From: Funneliformis mosseae
Lineage: Eukaryota; Glomeromycota; Glomeromycetes; Glomerales; Glomeraceae
Reading direction: 5' to 3'
Assembly (NCBI GenBank): GCA_910592005.1
Contig: CAJVPP010000326.1
Span: 1-36,086 of the forward strand
DNA: 36,086 nt
Below, in pieces: positions 20,757 to 33,100 of this stretch. The position numbers and the translations under genes were made by a program. The notes under the pieces were generated by a model, which saw nothing but the letters and a program-made list of their open reading frames with translations, made no database searches and was not told the DNA's origin. The number at the start of each line of letters is the position of its first letter. Within the stretch, counting starts at the first letter, position 1.

Positions 20757-22945
20757 TTATTTAAAATTACGGGCTATTAACTTCGCAATAGTCGTCAATT
20801 GCATATTGGAAGTGCCCTCATAAATGGAACCGATTTTCGCATCCCTGTAATATTTTTCAACTGGGAATTCTCTCGTAAAACCAACACCACCCATCCATTC
20901 AATAGCCTTGGATGCGGTCCTTTCAGCAACTTGAGATGAATATAATTTTGCCATAGCTGCTTCTTTAATAAAATCTTTTCCTTCTTCTTTCAACCTAGCC
21001 GCATTATAAGTTAGTAATCTGGCAGCTTCTATTTCCGTGGCCACTGTAATGTAATATAAATTATATCAGATAACTAGTTGATTGTACCCACTTATCTGTG
21101 TGTAAATTTCTTACCTTGAGCATATTGATGTTGCATGCCCTTTAAAATGAATCACATTATTTTCTTGATCATATCATTAATAAAATAATTTACAAATATT
21201 AAAGCTTACCTGGAATTCTCCGATTAATTTATTAAATGCCTTCCTTTGAAACATATAACTTAATGCTTGATCATATACCCCTTGAGATAATCCTATCATT
21301 TGAGCGGCTATACCGATACGCCCTTCGTTAAGAATCTCAATCGCATATTTATAACCTTTATGATTGTGACAAGATGTTATTATTATAAGTTGAAAAACGA
21401 AAATATAATAATATCGTAAAAGTACTACCTTTGAATAATTCCCCCAATACATTTTCTTCTGGCACCTAGATTTTGTCATTGAAATAAAGACTAAATTAAA
21501 ATTGTTTGGTTAGGATTTCTTTTTTATCATCCTATTACCTTGACATTATCAAAATTCAATGAACAGGTCGAAGAAGCTCTAATACCGAGCTAAAAAAAAA
21601 AAAATTAATTAGATTAGTGAATTATATACACGTCATATATAATTTATATGTATATGAAATTGCAATGAACCTTTGATTCCTTCTTTGCGATCTCGACTCC
21701 CATGCCTTTCTCAACAACGAAACATGAAATTCCCTTGTATCCCTTTGAAGGGTCTAATTAAACGTCACGCGTAAATTTCGATTAAGCCATTAAACAAAAC
21801 AGAAATATTCTGAAATTTTACCTAAATTGGCAAAAACCAAAAAAATTTCAGCTTCGGCAGAATTAGTGATCCACGCCTTTGTACCGTTGATAATGAAATG
21901 TCCTCCATTCTTCTCAGCGCGAGTTTTTAACGCGAACGCATCACTGCCAGCTCCGGCTTCGGATAAACAAAAGCAACCAACCTAAGATTTTAGTTCGAAT
22001 AAATTACATTTAAATTACGAATGAAAATTTTCATAACAAATCCCTCAAGAATTGTTCGTTACCTTTTCAGATACAAGTTGAGGCAAATATTTTTTTTTCA
22101 CAAAGTCATTACCATACTTGCGAAATAATGTATTAACTAGTGTATTCTAGAAATTTCGAGGAAATTTTTTTTTTTTAACAATATTTGGTCAGGCTAGATA
22201 TTCGGTATATTATAATTGATTTTAAACCAACCTGGACATCACATGCAACACTAACAGAAGGATCTACTTTTGCAAGTTCTTTTTGTATATAAAAAAAAAA
22301 AAAAAATAATAATGTTACAAATTTTCGAAATTTGTTGAAAATAAACTTTAAATTTATCTAGTGAAATACCTTCAATAACCAATATAGCAGACAAAAATGA
22401 AGCACCAGTACCGTCATATTCGTGTTCTGTTTCTACTCCCATGAACTGAAAAAATTATATTAGACTAAAGGTTGTTTACGTTCTAGGTACTACAATAACA
22501 ATAATGATTCATAAACGAACCCCTAGCTCAAAAAGGCCTTTAATAATTGAGGGATCAAGTCTTTCGTCCTCGTCCATTTTTTGCACAAGAGGTTTTACTT
22601 TATCTTGCGTAAAACGTGCAGCTTTTCATTAAAAAGAAAAGTTAATGCGTTGTTTTTTAAAGGTTAGCAAAAAAGGAATAATTAATTTACCCAAATCACG
22701 AATACTTTCTTCTTCTTCGGTCAATGAGTTAAGGGACGGTATAGAAGTAGCATAACGAGAGAAAATAGCTTGTTGAAAGGCCCTTTTTTACAATAAATGT
22801 TATTTTTAGTAAGTACCCAATAACAAAAGTTATGCGAAAGCAAAATTATTACATACTTTGGTCTTGCAATTCTGCCACTAAAAGACAACTTGTTTTGTTT
22901 GAGAGCTAGAGAAAATCTATTTCTAGTGAATGAGGCAAGCGACAT
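20757..22945 (-). CDS. short/branched-chain acyl-CoA dehydrogenase, mitochondrial
   Basis: Thirteen exons in phase: 22945-22857, 22782-22691, 22621-22521, 22445-22370, 22278-22232, 22146-22063, 21981-21822, 21753-21671, 21589-21539, 21465-21429, 21355-21210, 21139-21115 and 21043-20757, 425 residues. The enzyme is an FAD flavoprotein that oxidises short or 2-methyl-branched acyl-CoA and passes electrons to ETF. The N-terminus ([20 protein letters not shown]) is a mitochondrial targeting peptide. Signatures seen are [17 protein letters not shown] (first ACAD signature), [17 protein letters not shown], and [20 protein letters not shown] (second). The catalytic base is probably Glu406 in [13 protein letters not shown], the position used by short-chain and SBCAD enzymes. 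Overall resemblance is closest to ACADSB, so isoleucine/valine breakdown is likely; butyryl-CoA dehydrogenase is the alternative. Introns 3 and 8 have weak GTTC donors. Confidence 0.92.
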
Positions 22946-23182
22946 TTCGAAGGAGGAAAAAAAAATTAAGACGATACAAAATTTTGATCAAAGATAAAAT
23001 GTACATATATCGAGATATCGAGGTATGAGTGAACAAGATTTAGGATATTCCAATGATTTGCCATAAATAGAAAGGACTTATAATTACTCGTGACCTATCA
23101 TCATTCGGATATTCTAATCAAGATCAAAATAAATTTTTAACGAGAACGTCTCGCAACAAAGATAAATTAAAGTTATTTTATA
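22946..23182. promoter_or_regulatory. bidirectional promoter region, acyl-CoA dehydrogenase / RPL35
   Basis: Only 237 bases separate the two divergent start codons. CGAGA-ACG-TCTCG (23141-23153), a perfect 5-base inverted repeat with a 3-base spacer, lies 30 bases before the RPL35 ATG, and a GATATCGAG/ATATCGAG pair lies near 23010-23025. Whether either is a factor site or part of the 5' UTR is not known. Confidence 0.5.
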
Positions 23183-24031
23183 ATGGTGAGTGGAATAGTT
23201 ACCATCCGTTTGTAATCTTCAATCAATATTATATACTTTCATGGATAAATATTAAATAATACAATACTAGCATTTAAATAAAAGTTTGAAAGGAATAAAT
23301 CCTTTGATTGATTGATTTAGAAAATTTTCAAATCATGGCCGAGTTCAAAATTTCAAACATCATTACATATCGAACCTAAACAGAAACTAATATTTAATTA
23401 TTGATTTATTTCAATAGGCTACTTCTGTCAAAGCTCACGAGATTCGCGAAAAGACCAAATCCGAACTTGACAAACAACTTGAAGATCTTAAGAAAGAACT
23501 TGTCAGCTTAAAGGTTCAAAAAATCGCTGGTGGTGCAGCATCAAAGTTAACAAAACTGTAGGTAGACAGTAGATGAAGAAAGCTACTTGATTATTAAGAA
23601 AAAAAAAAATTAATTGGTTGATGATACTTTAAAACATAGGCGCGAGGTCCGCAAGTCTATTGCACGTGTTAACACTGTAATCTCACAGAAGCAACGAACC
23701 GAACTTCGCAAGCTCTATAGAGGCAAAAAATACAAGCCCACAGATCTTCGACCGAAAAAAACTCGTGCTATTCGTCGTCGTTTGTCAAAAGTAAGAATTT
23801 ATCATGTTCAATGGTTAATTTGTTTGATTAACTTATTGATCTCTTTTTATTTCTTTTTTGTAGAATGAGGCCAAAAAGACGACTCTGCGGTAAATTTTAT
23901 TCTTTGAAGTTATAAAAATGAACGCTTCACACGTTATTATATTAATTAAAATCATATTCAAATTTAATTATTCTAGTGCTCATAAAAAGGCCATTCATTT
24001 TCCTCAACGAAAATTTGCTGTAAAAGCATAA
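23183..24031 (+). CDS. RPL35: 60S ribosomal protein L35 (uL29)
   Basis: Five exons in phase: 23183-23185, 23418-23557, 23640-23790, 23864-23889 and 23977-24031, 124 residues, the normal size. Exon 1 is only the ATG, followed by GTGAGT. The protein reads [20 protein letters not shown], then [40 protein letters not shown] and [18 protein letters not shown], all typical of L35/uL29, which sits by the peptide exit tunnel and contacts SRP. The 232-base first intron is longer than the others (73-87 bases), a pattern often seen in ribosomal-protein genes. I looked for C/D-box snoRNA motifs in it and saw none. AATAAA-like signals follow near 24092 and 24124. Converges with mL53. Confidence 0.97.
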
Positions 24032-24320
24032 ATAATCCTTTTCGAATAATAATGTAACTTAATAGTGTTAATATTTACGGATAATTGCAATGCAATAATA
24101 AATTGCGACCTTAGAAAACACGAATAAATAAAATGAAATACCTGTTCTTTGAGTTTATGATTTATATCCTCTTGGATTAAGCGGCAAAATCTTCCTCCTC
24201 TTTTAATCTTCGCAAATGTTTATTTACAACATACAAAACTCTTGTGTAAACATCATTACGTTATTAAATGATTTTTATTTTTTTTCTTTGTAATTGAAAC
24301 TGAAATGAGGTCTCTCCTAC

Positions 24321-24713
24321 TTACTCGTCAATATTCTTGTTACCTGGTCGAAGAGTAAGCTTTTTCCCGTCGCCTATTGTAATTTATTGGTTATTATTAT
24401 AAAGCAAAGAGCTAAAAAATTAGAAGGATCAACGAGATATACTACACACGATAGATTATGTTAATGGTTGGATCCTGGTTCGGATCGGAAAGGACTGTTG
24501 TATTAATGGTAGCGCCCGGATTTGCAAGACGGGCCTTGTCTGTCATAACTCTTGCAAGGAAAAGTCTATTATGAAAAAAATAAAGGAAAAAAAAAAAAAA
24601 TTAATAAGAATTTGTAAGAAACAGATATTCATTCAATTTGTTTACCTTGAAGACTTGGCCGACGGTGAAAAGGGAGCAAATTTGATGTCAACTTGATTAA
24701 TATACTTCAACAT
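24321..24713 (-). CDS. mitochondrial ribosomal protein mL53 (yeast Mrpl44 family)
   Basis: Three exons in phase: 24713-24646, 24565-24450 and 24373-24321, 78 residues. The protein reads MLKYINQVDIKFAPFSPSAK at its start, then SSRLFLARVMTDKARLANPG and INTTVLSDPNQDPTINIIYR, ending DGKKLTLRPGNKNIDE. The pattern of an initial M-L-x-Y-(I/L) followed by V-x-(I/V)-x-F-x-P-F and (A/K)-x-S-x-R-x-F-L is characteristic of mL53, a small component of the mitoribosome large subunit with a thioredoxin-like fold. The first exons give the best evidence. The last exon's join (Y-R-D-G-K-K) restores a sensible C-terminus and avoids a TAG just after the donor. Divergent from the SDR gene. Confidence 0.85.
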
Positions 24714-25085
24714 TGGTGTAGAATGTGAAAATCAAAAAGAAAGAAAAAGCAGATGTTGAAGTAATTATAAATGCAGTTGATAATCAAATAAATGTTACGT
24801 ATTTCGCGTCAATTTCGCTTGGAATTATCAAATTAATCAATTAATTTATGCCGTGTAACTTTCAAACTTATTTTAATAAAAGAAATAGAAATGTTAGTTT
24901 CGAAATCAAATATTTCTTGCCATTCCGACTATAGCCAGACGATTATTTATAAACTTTATTATTGTTATTCTAAGCAGCTTGTTTGTTTGTAAACTTTTTT
25001 TTATTTATTTATTATTACTTTGTTATTTTCGATACGATCTCCAGAAATAAAATAAATATAAAGATAAGATTATATTATATTGTAA
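24714..25085. promoter_or_regulatory. divergent promoter region, mL53 / SDR
   Basis: 372 bases between outward-pointing starts. AT-rich, with no distinct motif beyond short TATA-like runs near 25070-25082. Confidence 0.45.
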
Positions 25086-26667
25086 ATGATTCTTTCTATA
25101 GATTTTTTCATTCGCATTTTATCTCTCTCATTTTTTCATCCCTCATTTGTTCTTATATTCCTTCCGTATCTATACGCTCAAGGCTATGGGTTCACTACTT
25201 CAGAATTTTTATGGAGTAGTTTATACGCGGGCATTGTGTGTTTCTTCTGGTTTTTGGGTTATTTAAGTTTAAAGAGTAGAAACGGCTTGAAGAGTACCAA
25301 AATTAACTGGGATGACGAGATAGTGGTTGTGACTGGAGGCTCTGGTGGCGTTGGTGGTCTTTTAGCCGAAACATTGGCGATCAGAAACGTGACGGTGATC
25401 ATATTAGACGTTAAACCTCCTGAGAATGAGCATGGTATGATTTATTTAATTGGTTATGAGATGAAAACTATAATTGTGCTAAATATTCTTGATTTTAATT
25501 AATTAGTTAATATTGAATACTTTAAATGTGATGTATCAAATTATGAAGAGGTTCAGCGCGTTGGTAAAGAAATAATAGAAGAGGTAAATTCATCAAGTTC
25601 TCATATAATGAATGTATTTATTTATTTATTTAATATTTTTACACCTTAAAGTTTGGCAACCCAACAATACTTGTAAACAATGCAGCCATCGTTAGAGGGA
25701 AAACCATTCTTGAAGGATCAGTACGCGATATCACGGAGTAAGTTTTTTTTTAGAATTCATGATCTAAATTAGATTTATGGTGGTTAATCTTAATCTCACC
25801 TTTTTTTTTTTTTTATTTGTTTAGTACTATAAATACAAACTTGCTATCTTCTTTTTGGACCACAAAAGTTTTTTTACCGGATATGATTGAGAATAATCAC
25901 GGTCATATTGTAAATATTTAATTAATCAAAGTTTATTTAAGACGTTTTCTGTTTAAATTCAAAATTTTTTCAACTCAATTATTTCAAAGGTAACGGTAGC
26001 ATCTTCAATTGGATTTAGTGGATTGCCTCAATTGGGTGAGCCAAGGATTTCAATTTTTTTTTAACCTTTTCAACTTGAACTATAAATTAGCAATTCATTA
26101 ATTTTTTTTGAAATTTTACTAAAGCCGATTATTGTGCAAGTAAAGCTGCTTTGATTAGTTTTCACGAATCACTTCGTTATGAATTGGATACACGGTAATC
26201 TTTATATTAAATGTTTTTAAAGATATAATGTTTCTCTTTTTATTAAAAACGATATTTTATTTTTTTAAAAATTAAAGATACAATGCCAAACAAGTTCGCA
26301 CAACTCTTTTATGTCCTGGTGAAATAGATACCGGACTATTTGATGGAGTCGAATTTCCGTTTCCGTTTATTACGCCTCGTTTAGCACCATTAGATGTGGT
26401 AAAACCTATCATTACTGCGTTAGATAAAAATGAAGGACATGTCATCTTCAAACCTTACTTTGTTTATTTGATGCCTTTATTGAGATTCCTTCCATCATTC
26501 ATACAGGATCTCGTTCACAAGGTATATATACTATTTTATCATTATTCCAAATAATTTGAATGACAAACTTATATCTCTGTTTTATAATTTTTGTCAAGTT
26601 TTCTGGGGCTAATGATGGAATGAAAACATGGAGAGGTAAACAAAATGACTCTAAAAAAGATCAATGA
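25086..26667 (+). CDS. membrane-anchored short-chain dehydrogenase/reductase (RDH10/DHRS3-like SDR)
   Basis: Eight exons in phase: 25086-25434, 25507-25583, 25652-25737, 25825-25909, 25990-26035, 26125-26194, 26278-26521 and 26599-26667, 341 residues. Residues about 5-65 contain two hydrophobic segments, an ER or lipid-droplet anchor. The Rossmann fold has TGGSGGVG at 83-90 (NAD(P) binding), Asp after IILDV, NNAA at 151-154, INTNLLSSFW, and catalytic Ser204, Tyr217 and Lys221 (VASSIGFSG, then DYCASK). CPGEIDTGLFDGV and a second hydrophobic stretch near the C-terminus (YFVYLMPLLRFLPSFIQDL) resemble the SDR16C group of retinol/sterol/long-chain alcohol dehydrogenases. Substrate in a fungus is unknown; long-chain or sterol alcohols are reasonable guesses. 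A coiled-coil-like frame overlaps its 3' end (separate entry). Confidence 0.9.
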
Positions 26668-26761
26668 AGTCGAAATCAATGAACTTTATAACAAACTACA
26701 GTCGACTCTTGACTCTGAACGAAAGCTTCGGTATATCGAGAGTACTGCAATTTTTATATAA
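26645..26761 (+). other. 38-codon coiled-coil-like open frame overlapping the SDR 3' end
   Basis: An ATG at 26645 inside the last SDR exon opens a +1 frame (starting MTLKKINEVEINELYNKLQS, then DSERKLRYIEST) that runs 94 bases past the SDR stop to TAA at 26759. Its heptad-like pattern and charged composition look more like protein than the flanking AT-rich DNA. It could be a first exon, an alternative C-terminus after a frameshift, or chance. A GTATAT donor exists at 26731. Confidence 0.2.
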
Positions 26762-27196
26762 TAAATTGAACAAATTATTTAATTTCAAATAATAATAATC
26801 TTTTGTCTTGTTATAACTAAATTGTTTTTCGTTTTATAAACTTCGAAACTCTTAATCAAATTGGTTTTTGGATAACGATCAAGAAAGATTAGTCATGCAC
26901 AATTAAATTAACACATTGACACCAATCACCCCAACCGTTTTGAATTTACGATACATTTAAAATAAATTACGAGACGCAGATCCTATTCGCCACTTGTATT
27001 TTGAATGCAAAAATATTATTATTATAAAGCATCGTAACATTATGCACTGAGGATACATAAAAAATTAAATATATATGTTAAATAAAAACTATGAAAATAA
27101 AAATTTTTTACATATATATATATTTATTTGACATGGTAAAAATTGCTATTTAATTTTAAGATATACCAAAGGTAATAAAGGTAAGAACAAGATTAC
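26762..27196. other. intergenic region between SDR and IPMS 3' ends
   Basis: Convergent 3' ends. Contains a short TATATATATA run near 27115-27125 and no recognisable gene. Confidence 0.6.
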
Positions 27197-29359
27197 TTAT
27201 ATTTCTGCACGTCTCTCAGGCAACAAACTTCTCCCTAATCCAGTTTTAGAATATTGTTCCTCTTCAATCAACCTGTTAATTGCATTTATATAAGCCTTTG
27301 CACTTGCTGTAACTATATCTACATCCGTACCATGACCATGATATGTACTTTTAGTCAGTACTCTTGAATCAATTGGAGTCTCAACTTCGGGAGAGCCATT
27401 ATCTGCTAAAGAAATATCAACATCTTCGGTAATCTTAACAATAACTTTTCCCAAAGCATCCATTCCCTCTGAAACGGCACGAACTTCATAATGCAATAAA
27501 CGTATTTTTCGTTGTATTAAGCGTTGGATGGCTCCAAATACTGCCATAATTGGTCCAGAACGTCCAATGGCAGCATCAATTAGTTCCTTATTTTCTGGAA
27601 CATCTAGCAACTTAACTGTTGCAGTCGACATATCATGAGTACCAGAGACGACCTGAATTGATTGCAAATTAAATCGTTGTGATCCGACTACAGCTCCGGA
27701 AGAAACCTGATCTGATAATAAGGCCAAAAGGTCATGCTCCGTAACACGTTTCTTTGTGTCGGCAAGAGCTTTAAAACTTTCAAAGGCTGCGCCAACTTCT
27801 TTTTCATTCATATCACCAAATCCTAATTCTGCAATTCGCGAACGAAACGCGTTTCGACCTGAAAGTTTACCCAAAACTAAGTTTACATTTATAACACCAA
27901 CGTCTTCAGGACGAAGAATTTCATAAGTTAGCTTGTTCTTCAATACACCATCTTGATGAATACCAGATTCATGTAGGAAAGCATTGGCACCCACAATTGC
28001 TTTGTTAGGTTGCACCACCATTCCAGAAAGAGATGAAACTAAATTAGAAGTACGATATATTTGTTGTGTATTGATAGTATGATACACGGGGTAAGAAGTG
28101 GGATGTGTGTGGATATTCATTATCACTTCTTCTAATGGAGTGTTGCCTATATTATAAAAATGAAGACAGATTAGAAAATATTAAAAATATGATGCTTAAT
28201 ATATAAAGTTCCTTCCATTTAGAAACAACCATACCAGCACGTTCGCCAATGCCATTGATAGATACTTCGATTTGTCTGGCACCGTTTAGGACACCAGATA
28301 AAGTATTTGCAGTGGCCAATCCCAAGTCATCATGACAATGAGTTGACCAAATGACCTATAAAATAATGTAAATTGTATTGGCAAAAAAAAAAAAAATAAA
28401 TAATAACAAAGTAAAATAATTTTTTACCTTATCTGATCCACGTGTATTCTCGATCAAATACTTGATTAATCCTCCATATTCAACTGGGTTATTATAACCA
28501 ACTGTATCTGGTAGATTAATCGTTGTTACACCTGCCTCAATAACTTTTTCCAAGACCCGACATAGGAATTCCTTATCACTTCTACCAGAATCCTCACTAC
28601 TAAATTCTACATCATTACAAAGAGATCTTGCATACTCAACCGCTGTAGCGGCGCGCCTTATACATTCCTCACGATCAATCTTTAGTTTATATTTTAGGTG
28701 TATATCTGACGTGGCAAGGAACGTGTGAATTCGGTGTAAGGGAGCTTGTGATACAGCATCATAACAACGTTTGATGTCTTTTTCAGTAGCACGAGACAGT
28801 CCAGCTATAATCTAAAATTTATGCACATTTTCTTTTGAATTTAAATCAAAAAATACAAATCGTATTATGAATTTTCACAAACTACTAACCACAGGCTTGC
28901 CTATTTTTTCTCTTCCATTCATTGAAGGACCAACTTCCCTTGCAATACGAGCTACTGCTTCAAAATCTCCCTGTGAAGCAATAGGAAACCCAGCTTCGAT
29001 AACATCAACACCAAGACTGGAAAGGTGTCGAGCAATTTCAAGTTTTTCTTCCGCTTTGAAGGTTACACCCGGTGACTAAAAAAAAAAATATTTTTTCAGG
29101 CAAATAAAAGATAAGGTTTAATTCATTCGCAAGGAATACACGTTTATTTTACAATGAAAATGATTACCTGCTCCCCGTCGCGTAAAGTTGTATCAAAAAC
29201 TATTAATTTATCTTTTTTTGCTTCATTGCTCATATAACGATATTGTTTAAATGCTGGAACAATTATAGAGCGATTCCTCGTTACTTGTGTTGTAAAAGGT
29301 AAATTTATGATTTGTTTCGTTATTGGGAAACGGTAAAAGTTAGAAATTTTCGTAAGCAT
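27197..29359 (-). CDS. 2-isopropylmalate synthase, type 1 (LeuA / plant-like), organellar
   Basis: Five exons in phase: 29359-29168, 29075-28890, 28811-28428, 28355-28235 and 28146-27197, 610 residues. The enzyme condenses acetyl-CoA with 2-oxoisovalerate, the first committed step of leucine synthesis. About 50 N-terminal residues, Arg/Thr-rich, look like a mitochondrial targeting peptide, then [18 protein letters not shown] (metal-binding Asp and catalytic RDGEQ), [51 protein letters not shown] (metal His pair), [12 protein letters not shown] and [20 protein letters not shown]. From about residue 455 a C-terminal leucine-responsive LeuA dimer domain follows ([32 protein letters not shown]). 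The active-site RDGEQ and HESGIHQDG blocks are those of the bacterial/plant type 1 enzyme, not the LRDGNQ form of yeast Leu4/Leu9. Homocitrate synthase is excluded by length and the C-terminal domain. Confidence 0.93.
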
Positions 29360-30188
29360 TATGTTAATTGTGATTATGTTTTGAACCTGAAATGATTTTT
29401 TGAAATTTCCCTTTAGATATAAACACCAACGATCGTCGACAAATGATCGTCAATCTTTTTTCATATTTTTTTTCTTTGATGAGTCATAATTTCTACAACG
29501 AATAATATGTCAACTTGACTCATTTTTTTTAAAAATATAAGTTTTAATATACGCGATTTCAATCAATATTTAAGTTTGGTACTATAGGCCATGATTTAAT
29601 ATTCAAAAAAAGATGTGGTTTCTATAATAATAAGAAAAAATTTAACAAAAAAAACAATGCCCCCATAAGGATAAACTGGTTTACATAAAGAAATAATTAA
29701 AATCTCCAAATAGGAAATCAGATTGCCTCTTAAATCTTTAGCATGACGCGTATGTCGCCTTTTTGAAATTTGAATTTTGTTTATTTTTTTGTTTATTTTT
29801 TTTTTTTTTTTTAACAGTAATATTATTAAGTCTAATTAATAAAATACAAGAATAAATTTTTTGGAAAGAAAAAAATCTATAGGAAGCTATAAACAAAATT
29901 ATAGGGTAGATATTTTTTTTACAGTTTAGTATTCGCAAAGAATTTCATTAAAATGCTATCAAGTGTGTAATTGACGAGAGAGAGGGATAGGGATAGTGAG
30001 AGAGAAAATGACCTGTCTTTTTGAAGACTAAAAAATATTGAAAATGTTTCCATATTTAACATCCGTTGTCTTTGAAAGCCCTCTTCAAAGAATCTCATAA
30101 CCAACCTTTCTCGCCCTTTCTTGGATATTAAAAGTAGGCGAAACGCAGTTGGTGATTAACCATCAACGTAAATTCTTTTTTGCCCTCT
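29360..30188. other. intergenic region upstream of IPMS
   Basis: Holds the IPMS promoter and the 3' end of the calcium pump gene. It is AT-rich, with T runs near 29795-29812 and a GA-rich tract at 29976-30006. No gene recognised; I looked for a Leu3-type CCGG-N2-CCGG site and saw none. Confidence 0.5.
29976..30006. repeat. GA-rich simple repeat
   Basis: Purine-rich tract of GAGAG, GGGATA and GTGAGAGAG units on the plus strand; decayed microsatellite. Confidence 0.7.
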
Positions 30189-33100
30189 TCAAACTATGTT
30201 TGGACTTCCAGCAGGTAAATTATCTATTGCGGTATGATTGGTATCAGTTTGCCTTGGTTGACCGGCAGCATTCGGTTCAGAAGTAATTGGTGCTCCTATT
30301 GAGGCTGGAACCAAACTTGATAACATTGTAGCAGCTGCAAATGCCTTTGAACGTGTCTCATATTTTTCCTTTTTATCACCAAAATGAGCTCTGATTCTAC
30401 CACCACGAAGTGTTTTAAAGACCCTTAATCTATTTTGCATCTCTATAATCGCGTCGAATTCTTTTTCACGTTGTACTTGTGTTGCAGTTTCAGTACTTGG
30501 GCGGAGACCACAACAAATTAATTCAGTAGGAATTAAACGAATAATGACACCGACAGGGATTGATAAGAATCCAAAACCAACGCATATTAACCACTGTATT
30601 ATATTAAGCCGTGTGGCTTGAAAAGCAGCACTACCAAACTGAACAATCAAAGCCTGTCCAATAACCATTATAAAGAAAATAATAATTAAAAATTTATTTG
30701 CCAAAGCACCTTTAAGAACATTTAACTTGTGATCCAAACGTCGACAACTATAAAAAAAGTACAAATTATTCGATTAAAAAATATTACTACAATTCAGAAA
30801 ATTTTATTTTTATTTTTCATTAAACTTACTTGATTTCATTAAAGATTTGCAGGAATACGAATGTATTAAATATAACGGTTCTCATCACCGGTTGATCATA
30901 ATTAAATATCGTTTCACCTCCATAAAATAAAATCAAAGTAATCACCAATTGAAATATACTTTGACCGATAATCATCTTCCACATATCTAAAGTGATTAAA
31001 GGTGCATTTTTGGGTTCAGGCTCACGATCTAACAAATCGAGAGTGGGTGGATCTGTGGCAAGAGCAAGTGCGGCAAAGGTATCCATGATAAGATTGACCC
31101 ATAATAATTGAACAGCTGAAAGAACGGATCTTTGATCACTGCTTGACACGGCCGTAACGAAAGTAAGCAACACAGCGGTAACATTAACCGTTAGCTGGAA
31201 TTGTAAAAATTTCTTTACGGCATCGTTTACACTTCTACCCCACATAATAGCCTTGACAATACTTGAAAAATTATCGTCCATTAAAATGATAGATGAAGCT
31301 TCCTTGGCTACTTCTGTACCAGCTATGCCCATCGAAAAGCCAACATCAGAAAGTTTTAGAGCAGGACCATCATTTGTACCATCACCGGTGACAGCAACGA
31401 CTTCGCCTAATTCTTTAAGACGTCCAACCAATATTTTCTTATCTTCAGGACTAGATCGAGCAAGAACTTGAAGATTTGGTAATAACGCCTTCATTTCTTG
31501 AGGCGAAAGATTACGAAAAGCAGGACCTTCCATAACCTCACCACCTGTATAAATTCCACATTGTGTAGCTATCGATTTGGCAGTTAAAATATTGTCACCA
31601 GTGACCATACGAACTGTCACACCAGCCTTTTTACACATTTGAACTGCATCTCGAACTCCTTCTCTCAGCGGATCTTCGATACCCACGATACTCAATAATG
31701 TGACACCATCGACTAATTCCTCGTAAGGAACGTCACCTTCAACATTTAACGTCATGTTCTTTGGTGGCCATTCTTCAAAATCACGATAAGCAATCCCTAT
31801 TGTTCTTAGACTTTGACTGGCATATGTCTCAATTATATTATTTAACTTATCAGTTTGTTCTTTATCTAGATCATCCACTCCAAAAGTGGCATTATCATTG
31901 GATTCAAATTTCACTATTCTTTTTGCTTTTTTTAACAAAACTTCGCTTGCACCCTTTACGTAAAATCTCCATTTAGAATCAGTTTCTATAACTACACCCA
32001 TCGCTTTTCTCTCTGAGCTAAACGGGAATAATTGTTTAATTTCGGCATTCTCTCTTAATGATTTAACATTATCAAGATCCAAATCCAATAAAAATCCTAA
32101 TAATGCAGTTTCGGTTTTAGAACCAACAAAAGTTCTATTACCATTTTCAGGATCACCTTCAAAAGCCGAGGAATTAATGGCTATCGAATAGTTCAATAAT
32201 TTTATGATATCATCGGGGAGTTTAGATTTTAATTGTTGTATCGAAATAGGATTATCCAAGATATCGGTACCCTGGCGAGGATTATTTTTAGGTTCGAAAG
32301 ATTGGGCTTCGGCATCTCTAGCAAACGAGACAGATAAACCTATCGTTCCAGCAACAACAGTCATTTTATTTTGCGTTAATGTTCCAGTTTTATCTGAACA
32401 AACTGTCGTTGCATTACCCATAGTTTCACAAGCTGAGAGAACACGTACAAGATTGTTATCCTTAAGCATACGTGTTGTGGCATATGCGAGCGCTGTGAAT
32501 AATATAATATCATAATATCAGTTTATATTTGTGTATTAAAGGGTGATCAGAGGGGAAAAAAATTACCTAATGTTACTGCTAAAGGCAGACCTTCTGGTAC
32601 TGCAACCACAATAATTGTAACCGTTGAAATAATGATTCTAATTAAATTATCCAATACTTGGAAAACGCCTGGTACACCGTTACGAAAACTAACAAAATAT
32701 ATTATAATGAGAACTATAAACATCAGAAGAGCTGCAGCACCGCCCAACTTTGCGATTCTTTCGGCAAGATCATTCAATTTCATTTGGAGAGGTGTGTCTT
32801 CAGGATCAGTCCTTAAAGCTATTACGGGATAATTAAGAAAGTTCTTATCTTTTTGTAATATAAGAAAAACATTTTATAAAATTGATACTCACACATCATA
32901 ATTTTGCCATGAAAAGAATTGACACCGATACCGGTGACAATGTAAACCCCAACTCCTTCCAATACTTTACTACCACTGAGTATGAAAGGATCCGATTTAG
33001 AGTGAAATGAATATACACCCCCATCTTCCTTTTCAGATTCTTTTAAACAATCTTCATATTTCAATTTTCTTACAGCATCACTTTCACCTGTAGCAGCTGA

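Noticed and set aside
31253..32515. Plus-strand open frames inside the calcium pump gene
   Set aside because: Antisense shadows of the conserved ATPase exons.
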